NCBI RefSeq assembly: GCF_000764305.2
Contig: NW_025947115.1
Coordinates: forward strand, 288,244 to 352,243
DNA: 64,000 bases
Source of the DNA: Hyalella azteca
Lineage: Eukaryota; Arthropoda; Malacostraca; Amphipoda; Hyalellidae
Direction: 5' to 3'
A model generated the notes under the pieces. It saw nothing but the letters and a program-made list of their open reading frames with translations. It was not told the DNA's origin and ran no database searches. Below are positions 10,777 through 21,159 of the stretch, in pieces. Made by a program: the position numbers and the translations under genes. Each line of letters starts with the position of its first letter. Within the stretch, counting starts at the first letter, position 1.

Positions 10777-13700
10777 ATGCGTCGAGCGTTCCATGTGATA
10801 TTGATTCTTTTATTGGCGAGCCTGGCCGTAATAGGCAGAGTAAGCGCTTATAATAGTAGTTCTGGCGATACGTTAAAGCCTAAAAACTGCACTGGCAAAA
10901 CCACTGTTGTACCCGGAGGTTCAGGTAATTCGACGGTAGAAGAAAAACAAACAGCTGGTACTAACACCGCACCTCTAACAACTGTTACCACTACACCTCC
11001 ACCAGCTGCTTTAGGTGAGTTCTCAGGTCATCAGTCGCTGTCCACTGCACTAGAGTGCTGTATTGTTGGTCATAATTACAAGAAAATGCCATTAAGAATC
11101 TTGTTCAAATTGTTAGAAATAATAAAGTGGGGAGAAGTGAGTTGATACGAAATTTTCAAATTCAATTTTTGTTGTCAACAGTTATATAAAATTACTTCAG
11201 ATATTTAAATTAAGTATTTCTTCGTTTTTTAGAGCCTTCTCCTTCTCGCCACGTGGACTTCGATGCAGCGTTTTTGTGGACTAGGTGAGTGTGATAGGTG
11301 AGGGGCTAGTTAGCCACTTGATGTTTCATCAAAGAGGCTAGTAGTTACTACTAGTTACAGTGGGGGGAAATAAATATTCGTACACTTGAAAAATCGTATT
11401 TTATAAGTGAACATGTTGCATTGTTTTTTGTTGCATTGAGATTTAATTTCTTTTGATAGTATTTTTGAATACTATGCGTCTCTATACATAATTTAAATCA
11501 CTTTTCCTGTTAAGTTTGTGTACTTACATACATTAAAATACGATTTTTCAAGTGTACGAATATTTATTTTCCCCCCACTGTATAAACATTAGCTGTAGGC
11601 GCCACAGTTCTGAACTATAAAAACTGCGGTGCAACTCGTTCACGCGACAAAACTTTTTTACGTTTCGAGTCACCGAACAGAATCCCAGCTGACATCGTTG
11701 GCGCTCTGAGTATAAATGCATTCAAGAACAGATAAGATGGAGCAGTGCAAGAGTATACAGTTCCAATAGAAGGGCCTCCCACCTCACAACTTAGTGGATG
11801 GTTAGCAGCTATTTAGCTTGGACGTTAGTTGTGGATAGATCTGATCGAAGGCAAGTTCCCATGCTGTCCATGTGACACGTCAAGCACATTACAAGTATTG
11901 ATGATAGACCATCTTCTATTCGTCAGCGCCGACACTACATACTATACTAAATGAAACGTCCGTGGTTTGCACCAGCGGTTACAACATTTATTTCACGCAC
12001 AGAGGATACATGGAGGGAAAGCAGCACGAGAGAATCAAGTATAACACGTCTGCTTGTAACAGTATGAAATGAAACAACTGTAGTTTGCAGCAGCGGTTAC
12101 AACATTTATTTCACATGCAGAGGATATATGGAGGGAAAGCAGTACGAGCTCATCGGGGCGGACAACGCGTCGGTGTCGCAAAGCCACTTCCTGGCGTCGG
12201 CCGACACGTACCTCATCGTGCACGGCTTCTTATCCCACGCCCTCGTGCCCTGGGTGTTGACCCTTAAAGACAGTCAGTTGTGATCGTATCTAGTACTCAG
12301 AAAATGACACATGGATTGCTGAAGTTGAATTTATATGGCATTTGCGATCATATCTCTTGATTACTGTTTGCAACTCCTATACGACTCGTGACACATCTTT
12401 AATGTTTCCCCTCATCGTTATTAAGGCTTAACCCTATAAAATTCCCCCTCTCCCTCCACTGAAGCTTGACATGCGCTCATTTCAGAAATACTGGCGCGCG
12501 GGAACAGCAACGTCATCGCCGTGCAGTGGGCGTCTGGGGACAACTTCACCGAGCTTGCCTACAATGAGGCGTCCGGTGAGTTTATCAGGCTGGCCGCAGT
12601 ATTGACTACTGACATTTCTACGTTGACTTCTTGCTATTGAATGCCAAATCAAAAGTTAATTTCGTTCATTATAGTCCTTCGCTTGTTTTATTTTCATGCA
12701 CCGCAATGATGGAAATATGTATTGGATTATCAAATTTCAAACGGACTGCCATCGATGCACAAAATATTTTGGACCCAACTTCTGACAATCCGTCACTCTT
12801 CTACTTCGGACAGCTGGCCGAGATAAGAGGAACCAGGCACACGTTAATAATTGCAGGCAGTTCAGTAACGAGCTTGTACAGGGTCATCAATATTTAGCGT
12901 TACAACTTTGAGTGGTTAGAACTATGAAATGAAACACAATTGTGAATGTTTGAAAATGTATTTATGTAGGCAGAGGTTCAGAGATACAATTCCCACAATT
13001 TCATTCAATATGTCCACCATCTGCATCAATAACGAGTTGTAGACGCTTAGAGAAAGCCTTACACAAGTCACGAATGACACTCTGCGGAATTTTGGCCCAC
13101 TCCTTCAGCAGTTTGACCTTTAGGGCGTCCAAACTGCTATGGTGAACGGTCGAGACCTTGCTCTCAAGGTATGACCAGATTCCAAAATCCAGAGGATTCA
13201 GATCGGGTGACGTTGGGGGCCATTCATCTTTGGCAATGAAGTGGAGAACATTCTCGGACAGCCACTCCTGAGTCGATTTGGCCCCATGGGATGGTGCAGA
13301 GTCCTGCTGGAACGACCAGGGACGTTTTTTGAAGTGCTTTCGTGCCCAGGGCAACAATGCACCAACAATTCATCGTTATTAACGCTTAACCCTATAAAAT
13401 TTCCCTTCCCCCCCCCCCTCACTGAAGCTTGACATGTGCTCATTTCAGAAATACTGGCGCGCGGGAACAGCAACGTCATCGCCGTGCAGTGGGCGTCTGG
13501 GGACAACTTCACCGAGCTTGCCTACAATGAGACGTCCGGTGAGTTACAAAGCGGGCCCAAGTTGCCCTCAATATTAACTACTGGCTTTGCTTTGTTGACG
13601 TCCCGTAAGTTAGGCCTATGACTCAAAATGACCGCAATATTAACTATTGACCTAACGTAACAAACATGTTTAATTACAGATACGGTTCCCGGCATTGGCG

Positions 13701-16700
13701 CGGCGGTGTCGCGGCTGCTGACGACGTTGCAGGCCGTGCGCGGTCTCGACTACACGCGCCTACACGCCATCGGCCTCAACTTGGGCGCCCACATCGCCGG
13801 CTTCGCCGCCAAGAACAGCCCAAGTCCCTTCGGCCGCATCACAGGTCATTGCCTCATTTTCTGCATCGTGTTCGGTGCTAATGTAATCTTAACTTAAAAT
13901 GCAATTTTTTTTTCTTGTCAAAATTGGTTGATAGATCTTTCTACAAGGATAATATAAGTATAATTTCCTAAGTTGAACAACGCAATCAAGATGTTTGAAG
14001 GCAGATTTTTGTCTCCTCAGGCCTGGACCCTGCCAACAAAAGATATTTGCACACTTCGCCTAAAGAGCGCCTCGACAAAAGCGATGCTCTCTATGTCGAC
14101 ATTATGCACACCAACAGCTGCACCAACTTTAACAAGTGGTATGTGAGTATCATGCCCTAATTTGGTCGCCGTTCAGCACACCAACAACTGGGATGTGAGG
14201 TCCATAACTTTCAAAATGGCATAACTGCCCGGTTATGCTCATGTCAGAACTAGTCAAGCAGGAGCGGCCCTAGCGATTAACGTCCTGGCTCGACCAACTC
14301 CACCCAAGAACCAGAGATAATGTGTACTTTCTATTAGAAATAATATGTATTCGGTAATGCGTAGTTTGCGTCTCGTAGACGAACGCGCGTCTTATTTTCC
14401 CTTAAAACTCTAATAAAAGAGATAACAAAGCTAAGGGAATGAGATTTGCTGGTGAACATTTAACCCTTTTTATACGGATACATTAACCTTCGTCACAGCT
14501 ATTCGTACATACGGCCTGAACGAAAGGTACCGTCGGCACACACAGGGTTAGAGGCACGTTGAACGATCAACTGCATCATTTATTAGCATCACATGACCGC
14601 TACGTTGTGCGCTGATTAGCATCACATGCGTGGCAGTTGTGCTTGCTACTGCGTCTGGAGATCATACCAATGATGGTATCTTAGTTTCGCATTTAATGAA
14701 AAGTCAGACGGATATGATTTGTTGTGCCATTGTAAAAAAATACACATTAGTGTTCGCCAATGCGACGTACGAAATGCATTTTGTTTCATCAGTTGTTGCT
14801 CGGATTCTAATATTTTTTTTATTTACGCCAGGACTGCTTTGGAATTCGCATGAGCATCGGCCACACAGACTTTTGGCCTAACAGAGGCGACTTCCAGCCG
14901 GCGTGCAAGAAGAAGAAGGGAGCCCGGTCTAAAAAAGGTGTGCAACTTTTAAACCACATCATGTGTATGTATTCTGATCACACATTCGTGCATTTCTACA
15001 CAACGTCATAATTTTTTTCAAATGTGCTACCAGGAGGTTGTCAGCGAGGCGAGAACCTGGTACAGTTGCGTGTTGCACTTCAAAGATATTTGTTCAGATC
15101 TTCATAGGCTGTTTATTGAATAAAACCTGTTCGGTAAAACGATGAATGTGTAGGCATTATTCTAGTAGTAGGCTGTGTATCCACAGTGATTTATATTTTT
15201 TAAATCATCGTATATTCCATACCGCTCTTATCATCATGCCATCTCTGCGCCACGTTCCTCTAACCACTTTCTGTTGATCTTCTCCCTCGCCAGCCCCAGG
15301 CTCGCTGAGGTGTGACCACACGATCGTGACGGAATATTTCATCGAAAGTTTTGACTACGACGCCGCAAGCACAAAGTTCTTGGCGCGCCCAGCCAAGAAC
15401 TACGAAGCTTACTGTGCCGACCCCGTCATCCAGTGCGACTCCCTGCCTCAGTATATGGGCATCCTTGCCGACAGCGGGTGAGTACTGACATGTTTTCATT
15501 ATAGATTTCTTTTGATGAGATGTATTCGGTTGTCTTTTGTTAGCTCATAGGCTGTGTTGACTTCACTCTGTCTACGAGTAAAGCTAATACCTGATTATTC
15601 GATTATCCCTTCGTCTGCTGATGGTAACTCTGGTTATCAGGCTCTCTGGTGCTAACTTAATATAAAACTGTTGATTTATTTACGGCCGTGTCTTGTTGTT
15701 TGTTATACCCACGTGCCGCCTGATTCACGTGTCTCGAGGGTAGCGTTGCAACTAGGTACACCTGGTTGGTACTTAAGTCTTTCGCATTGTTCTTTAAGAT
15801 ATTACGTCATGTTTTATCGTCTTAGAATGTTTTTTTTTTAATTGCCGTCTTTGAATTTCAATAGCGTTTCAGATAGCTTTAGTTTGCATGAGTTGAAAAT
15901 ACACTGATCATTTGGATATGGTTTGTCGGCTATCGAAGGCATTAGCTGCTTGTATTTCAGGAAGTGATTATTGGGATTTGGACGAAATGCTGGCCTCTAT
16001 AACAGCAGATAACTAGAAAAATTCCCAAGCGGCAATTACGTTTGTTTCTTGCATTGAGAATCCTGTTTCCTCTTTGTTTCCTGAGACTACTCGCTTGTAC
16101 CTGTTTTTCCTACTACATCAACTAATTTCCTTATCATCGATACAGTTAGTTCGGCATAGTTGATGCCTTTTCCGCCTCCAAATATAATATTCTAGTTCTT
16201 TTTCCGAATGTAGCCAACGATTTCCTTACCACTCGCCTGTCCCTCGAACGCCAGTGGTCTGATACTAAAAGAAACTGTAAAAAATTCAAGTTTTCTCAGG
16301 GGCACATTTCGACAATATGAGTGATCTGCGCTCCAAGCATTGCTCTAGAGATCGTCGCGCACATGCCAAATGCATGCCTGTACATTTAAAGGCATGCCAA
16401 TTAATCCTGTGTTAACCATTGGCATACGGAACATAAGCCAACGTCAATGTATATTTGTACCTGAAGTCTTGATAGCGCTTGAATTGGTGTCACATTACAA
16501 AGCGTTAGTTCTTTCTTTACGGTTAACCGTCTTCAGTTCTGTTTGTATGTAATCGTTTGTCTGTAGAGTTACCGTCAGCAAGCAAAGGGTTTCAGAGGCT
16601 TATAGACATCATCGGGATATTAACGCGATTATGTTACTTTGCATGCAAAAGATACTCTGCGTCCCGGAAGCATCCAAAGGCAGATGTGTATTGATGATTT

Positions 16701-17370
16701 GGCTGTTTATGCGTGGTCATATTCAAGACATAATACTCTCTCTTATATGTTGCCGATTATTAATGAATTTACCTATCCAAATATTGAAATGATGCCACTT
16801 AATTGTGAACATGTACCAGTCCAATTAGTGAAGTGGTGATAGTTTGACGATACTCGCTGAAGAGAGGCTTTTTTGATGCCTAATTACTTACATCTTCGGA
16901 GACGAGTAATAAATTTAGAAGTCTTATTTCCACCAGCGACAGAGCAATGAAGCTGACTATCATTGCACGTGGCTGTAATGCTGTTCTTGTCCAGCTCACT
17001 AGGGAACCATTACTTGAACACCACGTCAGCCGCCCCGTATGCCGTGGAGGACCCAAGCTGTCGACTGGACACGACTGTGGCCCCGTATGCCGTGGTAGAC
17101 CCGAATCGCCTGAACACGACTGTGGCCCCGTATGCCGCGGAGGACCCCTGTCTCGTGAACCCGACCTCTTGTGCCACGGACGACACTACTCGTTCTGGCC
17201 AAGTGCGCCATGATGCGCTCGGCGCCTCTAAAGTCGTTGCCATCATCGTCGCTGTGCTTATTCTGGTGGTGGCGATATTTGCCTTCGTTTGCCATAAAGT
17301 TAAAATCATCTTGAGGAGGAAGGCACGAGGTGCACACATGAATCGTCTTTTTGCAGACGACGAATCTTAA
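10777..17370 (+). CDS. Gene B: membrane-anchored pancreatic-lipase-like pseudoenzyme (short-tail form)
   Basis: Exons 10777-11014, 11233-11284, 12094-12272 (or from 12091), 13449-13538 (or the twin 12486-12575), 13680-13844, 14021-14142, 14832-14937, 15300-15477 and 16995-17370 join without a frame break to about 501 aa. Order: signal peptide; a Thr/Pro-rich linker with sequons N-S-S, N-C-T and N-S-T that C and D lack; a lipase domain with I-V-H-G-F; an elbow G-L-N-L-G-A-H (Asn at 13778-13780 instead of Ser); Asp in LDPA (14026-14028); GHTDFWPN; His in C-D-H (15317-15319); and a transmembrane helix with R-R-K after it. Known: pancreatic-family lipases need the Ser nucleophile. Inferred: B has lost that hydrolytic chemistry and acts as a membrane-bound binding or scaffold protein. 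The ATG at 10777 is chosen because the hydrophobic signal follows at once. An alternative last exon lies at 20332. Confidence 0.85.
11015..12090 (+). other. Gene B introns 1 and 2
   Basis: Intron 1 (11015-11232) separates the signal exon from a 52-nt exon (11233-11284, ending ...F-L-W-T). Intron 2 (11285-12090) carries a Tc1-type MITE and one decoy copy of the exon 3 start. Confidence 0.7.
11358..11580. mobile_element. Tc1/mariner-type MITE, 223 bp
   Basis: Long terminal inverted repeats beginning CAGTGGGGGGAAATAAATAT are flanked by TA on both sides (11356-11357 and 11581-11582), the target duplication of Tc1/mariner elements. There is no coding capacity. A half copy lies at 43671-43755. Confidence 0.88.
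11965..12093 (+). repeat. Decoy copy of exon 3 start in gene B
   Basis: A 118-bp duplicate of the acceptor plus the first 20 or so codons of exon 3 (Y-N-I-Y-F-T...M-E-G-K-Q) lies just upstream of the real one. Its frame soon meets a stop. The real acceptor is a NAGNAG pair (cagcag at 12088-12093), both choices keeping the frame and differing by one Ser. Confidence 0.8.
12486..12575 (+). CDS. Gene B exon 4, first copy
   Basis: This 90-nt, phase 1-1 exon encodes I-L-A-R-G-N-S-N-V-I-A-V-Q-W-A-S-G-D and ends N-E-A-S. It is almost identical to the exon at 13449-13538, which ends N-E-T-S. Both have AG and GT borders. As 90 nt is divisible by three, including either or both keeps the frame. Confidence 0.75.
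12960..13372 (-). mobile_element. Tc1/mariner transposase, C-terminal fragment
   Basis: The minus strand (ORF 13001-13357) encodes about 118 residues with Q-D-S-A-P-S-H, E-W-P-P-T-S-P-D-L-N-P-L-D-F and K-V after a W-S-Y-L-E. This is the region of a Tc1/mariner transposase carrying the second and third catalytic acids. The N-terminal DNA-binding part is absent and no full terminal repeats are seen, so it is a dead fragment. It sits exactly between the two copies of gene B exon 4. Confidence 0.88.
13449..13538 (+). CDS. Gene B exon 4, second copy
   Basis: Second 90-nt copy (N-E-T-S ending). The sequence from about 13373 through exon 5 reads as nearly identical to gene C 29592-30066. The intron that follows (13539-13679) shows no difference from C's 141-bp intron. 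Confidence 0.8.
13680..13844 (+). CDS. Gene B elbow exon with Ser-to-Asn replacement
   Basis: This exon encodes D-T-V-P-G-I-G through to G-L-N-L-G-A-H-I-A-G-F-A-A-K. The codon AAC at 13778-13780 takes the place of the catalytic Ser, and Leu replaces the His before it. The surrounding helix residues (G-A-H-I-A-G-F) are kept, so the fold is probably intact. Confidence 0.9.
14143..14831 (+). other. Gene B intron after the Asp exon
   Basis: Begins with a partial echo of the exon end and donor (C-A-C-C-A-A-C-A-A-C-T-G-G type bases then ATGTGAGG, about 14170-14200), related to the donor array of gene C at 32641. The rest is AT-rich with no gene seen. Confidence 0.6.
14938..15299 (+). other. Gene B intron between GHTDFWPN and C-D-H exons
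   Basis: No feature recognised. Two AG acceptors six bases apart (exon starts 15294 or 15300) both keep the frame; 15300 matches genes C and D. Confidence 0.6.
15478..16994 (+). other. Gene B intron before last exon
   Basis: Intron of 1.5 kb, AT-rich. The short open frames within it (16370-16552, 16639-16839) have no recognisable similarity and no exon-like context. Confidence 0.6.
16995..17370 (+). CDS. Gene B last exon, short-tail transmembrane form
   Basis: Acceptor ccag at 16991-16994 gives a phase-2 start. The exon encodes N-H-Y-L-N-T-T, then three imperfect copies of an A-P-Y-A-V/A-x-D-P block, a hydrophobic helix V-V-A-I-I-V-A-V-L-I-L-V-V-A and R-R-K, ending after a short acidic tail with TAA. 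The homologous C exon (39512) has a single block and a tail about 40 residues longer. Confidence 0.85.
17033..17150 (+). repeat. In-exon ~45-bp triplication in gene B last exon
   Basis: The sequence GCCCCGTATGCCG with its flanks occurs three times, encoding A-P-Y-A blocks separated by D-T-T or N-T-T. The unit is a multiple of three and lengthens the juxtamembrane stalk. Confidence 0.85.
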
Positions 17371-20331
17371 GACTATTGTGGACCAACACGTAGAGGGCAC
17401 TCAATCTGTGCGCGTGTCTTTGCAACCATTGGCAAAAATTGACGTGTTGACTTGTGAAGAAGGCTTTGTTGTTGCGTTGACGTTTGTGTGATAGTAATAT
17501 AGTGGTGTCCGCATTGAATAGACCAAATCTGGCCTGTCGCGGATTCTAGACGTGACATCGCAGAAATATCATAGTTTGCATGGGTTTCGGTCCCGCAACT
17601 CACTGTTCCTATCTTGCTATTAATACTCAATCACCCGACTTCCTCGCCGATTTTGACAAGAACCATCACAGAAAGCTGGGATAGAATCCGCTTCTCAAAG
17701 CTCCAATCCTGGTTCCTTTAACGCTGGACCACTCTGCAGTACAATAGAGCTATTTATATTTAACATCACAGTCACGATGTTAATTCAGACTTGGCACGTT
17801 GGCTTGACGTGTGAAGTAAGCCTAACGTGAGAATCTTGCGTGCAAGTGAATAGTTGATCGCTTATTTTTTTATTTGTTTTAACTTAAAGTGCTTATACAC
17901 GGGGCGAGTTGTCGCATCGATTAGTCGACTCCAAATATTTGTGGTGATTAACGTCTTCAGAGGCGACTAGCTGGTGCTTTGCACTCGAAGCACTTCAAGT
18001 TGTTCTGAACTTCTGAGCCAGTAGACTGAGTCGGCCAAAACTGAGAATTTGAGTAGTCGACTTGACCAATCGACGTTACTACTCGCCCTGTGTATAAGCA
18101 CCTTTACCATAACACTTCAATGCGAGAGCGATGTCTGCAAAAATTATTTTGAATAATTTCAAACTGATGCATATTTGCTATTCACTGGAATGACATTGCA
18201 ATGACGATCAGCCGCATAGGCAATATATAGGATCAATCGAAAGGCTGATACTATTTTTGTTGAAACTATTTCACTTGGTAGTAGTCCGTAGTTCACTATT
18301 CCTTTTGAAGCAGACGATGCGAGAAACGAAGATCTATTTATTAATTAAAGCCTTTGCCTCAATGAAGACTTTCCAAAGGGTATTACTTAGAAGTTTTTAG
18401 ATAATGTACCTAAAGTTCTTCGCAGTCTCAGGTCGTAGCGTGGGTGATAAAAGTGTATACCACGTGTGAACGTACTGATGATTCTCAGGTTTCAACAGCT
18501 ATCATAAGAAGATGTTGGTTTTCTCATTTCAATTTTAGCAAGTAAAATGATGTTAAGACATATAATATCTGTATAATCTATAATATAGTAGCTGAAGTTT
18601 CTGGTCAGCTTACAAGCTCACTATGACTCTGCTTGGCTAACTTCATCATACATACTCCCCGGCGACTATATCGGAAAGGATATTCTGACCAGAAGCTGAT
18701 ATCGATCGGTTTTCCTGGAAACCCAGAATAACCATATGCCAAGTGTGCATTGCGACTTTTGAGCAGAAACCTAGGCGATACCCGAATTTAGATAGGGAAG
18801 CTAAAATACCGCATATAGGCATGGACGAGACAGTCTAGATCTATAAAATTAAAATGAACATGAAATCTGACACTGGCTTTCGCGATAGTTTAGTTCTAAC
18901 GTCTCTGAAGCTAACCCTGGGGTGGTCCTTACGATTGTTTTCCTTGCTGAACCATATCCTCCTGCAACGCTAGAGCTGAATGTCCCCTACTCTCTCCCAG
19001 GGTCCCAGGGAAGGTCCTGCTAATGATACCGCGGCATCTAAATAAATTCCCCAATGAACTTGTGCAGCTTAAATGTTAGGCAGCGTCTGCTGATTAACAT
19101 ATGTGGATAAATAGTTAATTGGTTTGCTACGGCGGCGTGTAATGCTTTTGGGAACCGCCTAGGATGTGTGTTGGTGCTATAGAGAACAGTGAAGTTTCCG
19201 TTGGAAAAGCCTCATTTAATGCTAGCCGAGGCTTTCTGGATGCGCAATGTCAAGCCGCTTTTGTGAAGAGGGAAGAAATAAGTGAGTGCATTGCCTGAGT
19301 GTCAGGATTATAGGGGCTTTGTCAACTGGGATGAGGTTGCTGATCATCGAGGCGGAAAATGTGCTCTTGATTGGCTGGCGTTGGGGTGAAGAATGTGACG
19401 GAGGTCAACTCTGAACCACATTTAAACTTATTAGAGTCGTTACATTAGTAGACGTTGGTAAGAACGGCCTGTTGTTGCGGAGAAGAAGTCATGCAGCATG
19501 AGAGGGGAGCCGCTAAAACTGTGCAGTTGGCCTGGAAAACGGTCATCCAATTTAGGAAGGCCGGCACATCGTAAAATCTTGTAATGTTCTTTCTTATAGT
19601 CTTGATGGGAGTTCACGATCTGAAGTTGAAGCATAAAGCCTAATGTTCTCATTTTCTCTGAAATGAAAGCTTAGTCGAAGAACTGAGATTTGGTGCAGGT
19701 ATGAAGCCGCAACCTTGAAGCAGAGAGCTCTGTCGTCGAACGCGTGAAAGAAGTCCAGATCGAGGGGTAGCAACCTAACGCTTAACGCGGGTAGGCATCC
19801 AATTTATGCAGCCGGCCATCGAGAATTGAAAGTAGTTGTCCATCAAAGTGTTGCCTCCTAATCATCGTATTGGTTGGAAACCAACAAAGAACATGCTGCT
19901 GATTCCTGGAAATAAAGTATTACAAATTGCCAGTGTGATGTTCATACGAGATGGTCACTCTAGAATAATTGTTAACGAAAACGTTTAAATCAATAAATGA
20001 AATTTTACGTTACTTATATTCTTCGCTATGAATGTTTGATGGAAATTTCTGTTTTTTAGAACTAACGGAGTCTCAGCCGCAAAAGTTCATCTTCGCTTTA
20101 CAGTTGTGCGACTCGATTCGATTCCATGAATGAAGTGTGAACGAGTGACTGTTGGTGAAAGTTGGTCGTAATGTTGCTTATGTTGTTCGCTGAGTGCCTT
20201 TGCTAAAATTTTATGTTCAATGTAATACTAACAGCCTAACGCTTGTTTAGCTCGAATTTTCAGTTTTTTTAAAATCCAAGCCAGATTGCCAGTGGAAATG
20301 AATAACGGAGAGTGGTTTCGTTCACGTGCAG
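17371..20331 (+). other. Region between the two candidate last exons of gene B
   Basis: No further lipase exon recognised. It holds an inverted-repeat element at 17887-18105 and AT-rich sequence. An A-C-C-G-C-C-T-A-G-G-A word at about 19155 recurs near 62277, suggesting a dispersed repeat. Confidence 0.55.
17887..18105. mobile_element. MITE with ~22-bp terminal inverted repeats
   Basis: The ends GTGCTTATACACGGGGCGAG and the inverse of CTCGCCCTGTGTATAAGCAC face each other about 220 bp apart, with no coding capacity. The superfamily and target duplication are unclear. Confidence 0.75.
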
Positions 20332-21004
20332 CGCCATACCAGGCGAGTACTTCCTCACGACGCGCGACGAGGCGCCCTTCGCTCTCGAGGACTGGCGGTG
20401 CCCCACGGCCTCCAGGATCCGTCTGTTGCAGACGAGCCACGTATTTGCTTGGTCGATGTTGGTGGGGCTCGCTGTTGGCGTCGTGCTCCCGATGATAGTC
20501 TTGGGTATCATGTACACCTTTTCTAAAGAAGGTATTGATGGCATCAAGAAAAATATGTACCTTCGCTTCGACCAAGAAAGAGATTATACTGACCACTTGA
20601 ACGATGTCGACCGTCTTGAACCATCAACTTTGCGCGTCGATATGCGTAGTCCATTAACTCGCTTTTTGGAAGACCGGCCTGATACGCCTTACTCCATCCC
20701 TCAGAGCACCGATGAGTACGAATCGGCTTCTGACATGAGCTCTGTAAGAACCACATCTGAGAACCGTGGGAGGTCAGCCCAAGTTGGTCCATCCAAAACC
20801 ATGACACCTCTCGGACGCAGGGTGAAAAATAGGGATGAGCGTCACGAGAATCAGAATGATCGCGTTCTAGAGTTGGACCTTCTTGGTAGCGAGAGCGTTG
20901 TTTCCGACGGTTCTGCTTTGTTCTGCGGGGCTAAGCTTGTTCTCAACGATAGAGCTTCTGTGGCTGACTCTGATGACCTCTGGCGCGAACTGGAACAGCG
21001 GTGA
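20332..21004 (+). CDS. Gene B alternative last exon, long-tail transmembrane form
   Basis: Acceptor cgtgcag ends at 20331, and the exon starts in the same phase (2) as the 16995 exon. It encodes A-I-P-G-E-Y-F-L-T-T-R, P-F-A-L-E-D-W, a transmembrane helix (about 20450-20525), then roughly 170 hydrophilic residues rich in Asp, Arg and Ser, with E-L-D-L-L-G-S near the end. Spliced after 15477 it gives about 600 aa. It shares the family's juxtamembrane pattern, so it is a true lipase-gene exon. It could be an alternative last exon of B, as favoured here, or a stranded exon of a lost copy. The partner exon at 44964 has the same length and differs at about 17 of 224 residues, six of them in the helix. 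Confidence 0.8.
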
Positions 21005-21153
21005 TGGGTTTAAAATGAGTTATTTATTTGAGTCAAAATTAAATATTGCATTCTCAACCAAATTTTAGGGTTGTCGGTCTTGTAAACCCCTCGTTCCTTT
21101 ACTTTTAATTTTGATGATTTGTTCATGTGATTAAAGTTTCATTTCAAAAGTGA

Positions 21154-21159
21154 AATAAA
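21154..21159 (+). terminator. AATAAA polyadenylation signal after long-tail exon
   Basis: AATAAA lies 150 bp after the TGA at 21002-21004, a plausible 3' end for the long-tail transcript. Confidence 0.5.

Noticed and set aside
20332..21004. Long-tail exon as an independent single-exon gene
   Set aside because: It has a clean acceptor in the family phase, shares the lipase juxtamembrane motif and lacks a signal peptide or start of its own. An alternative last exon is simpler, though unproven.
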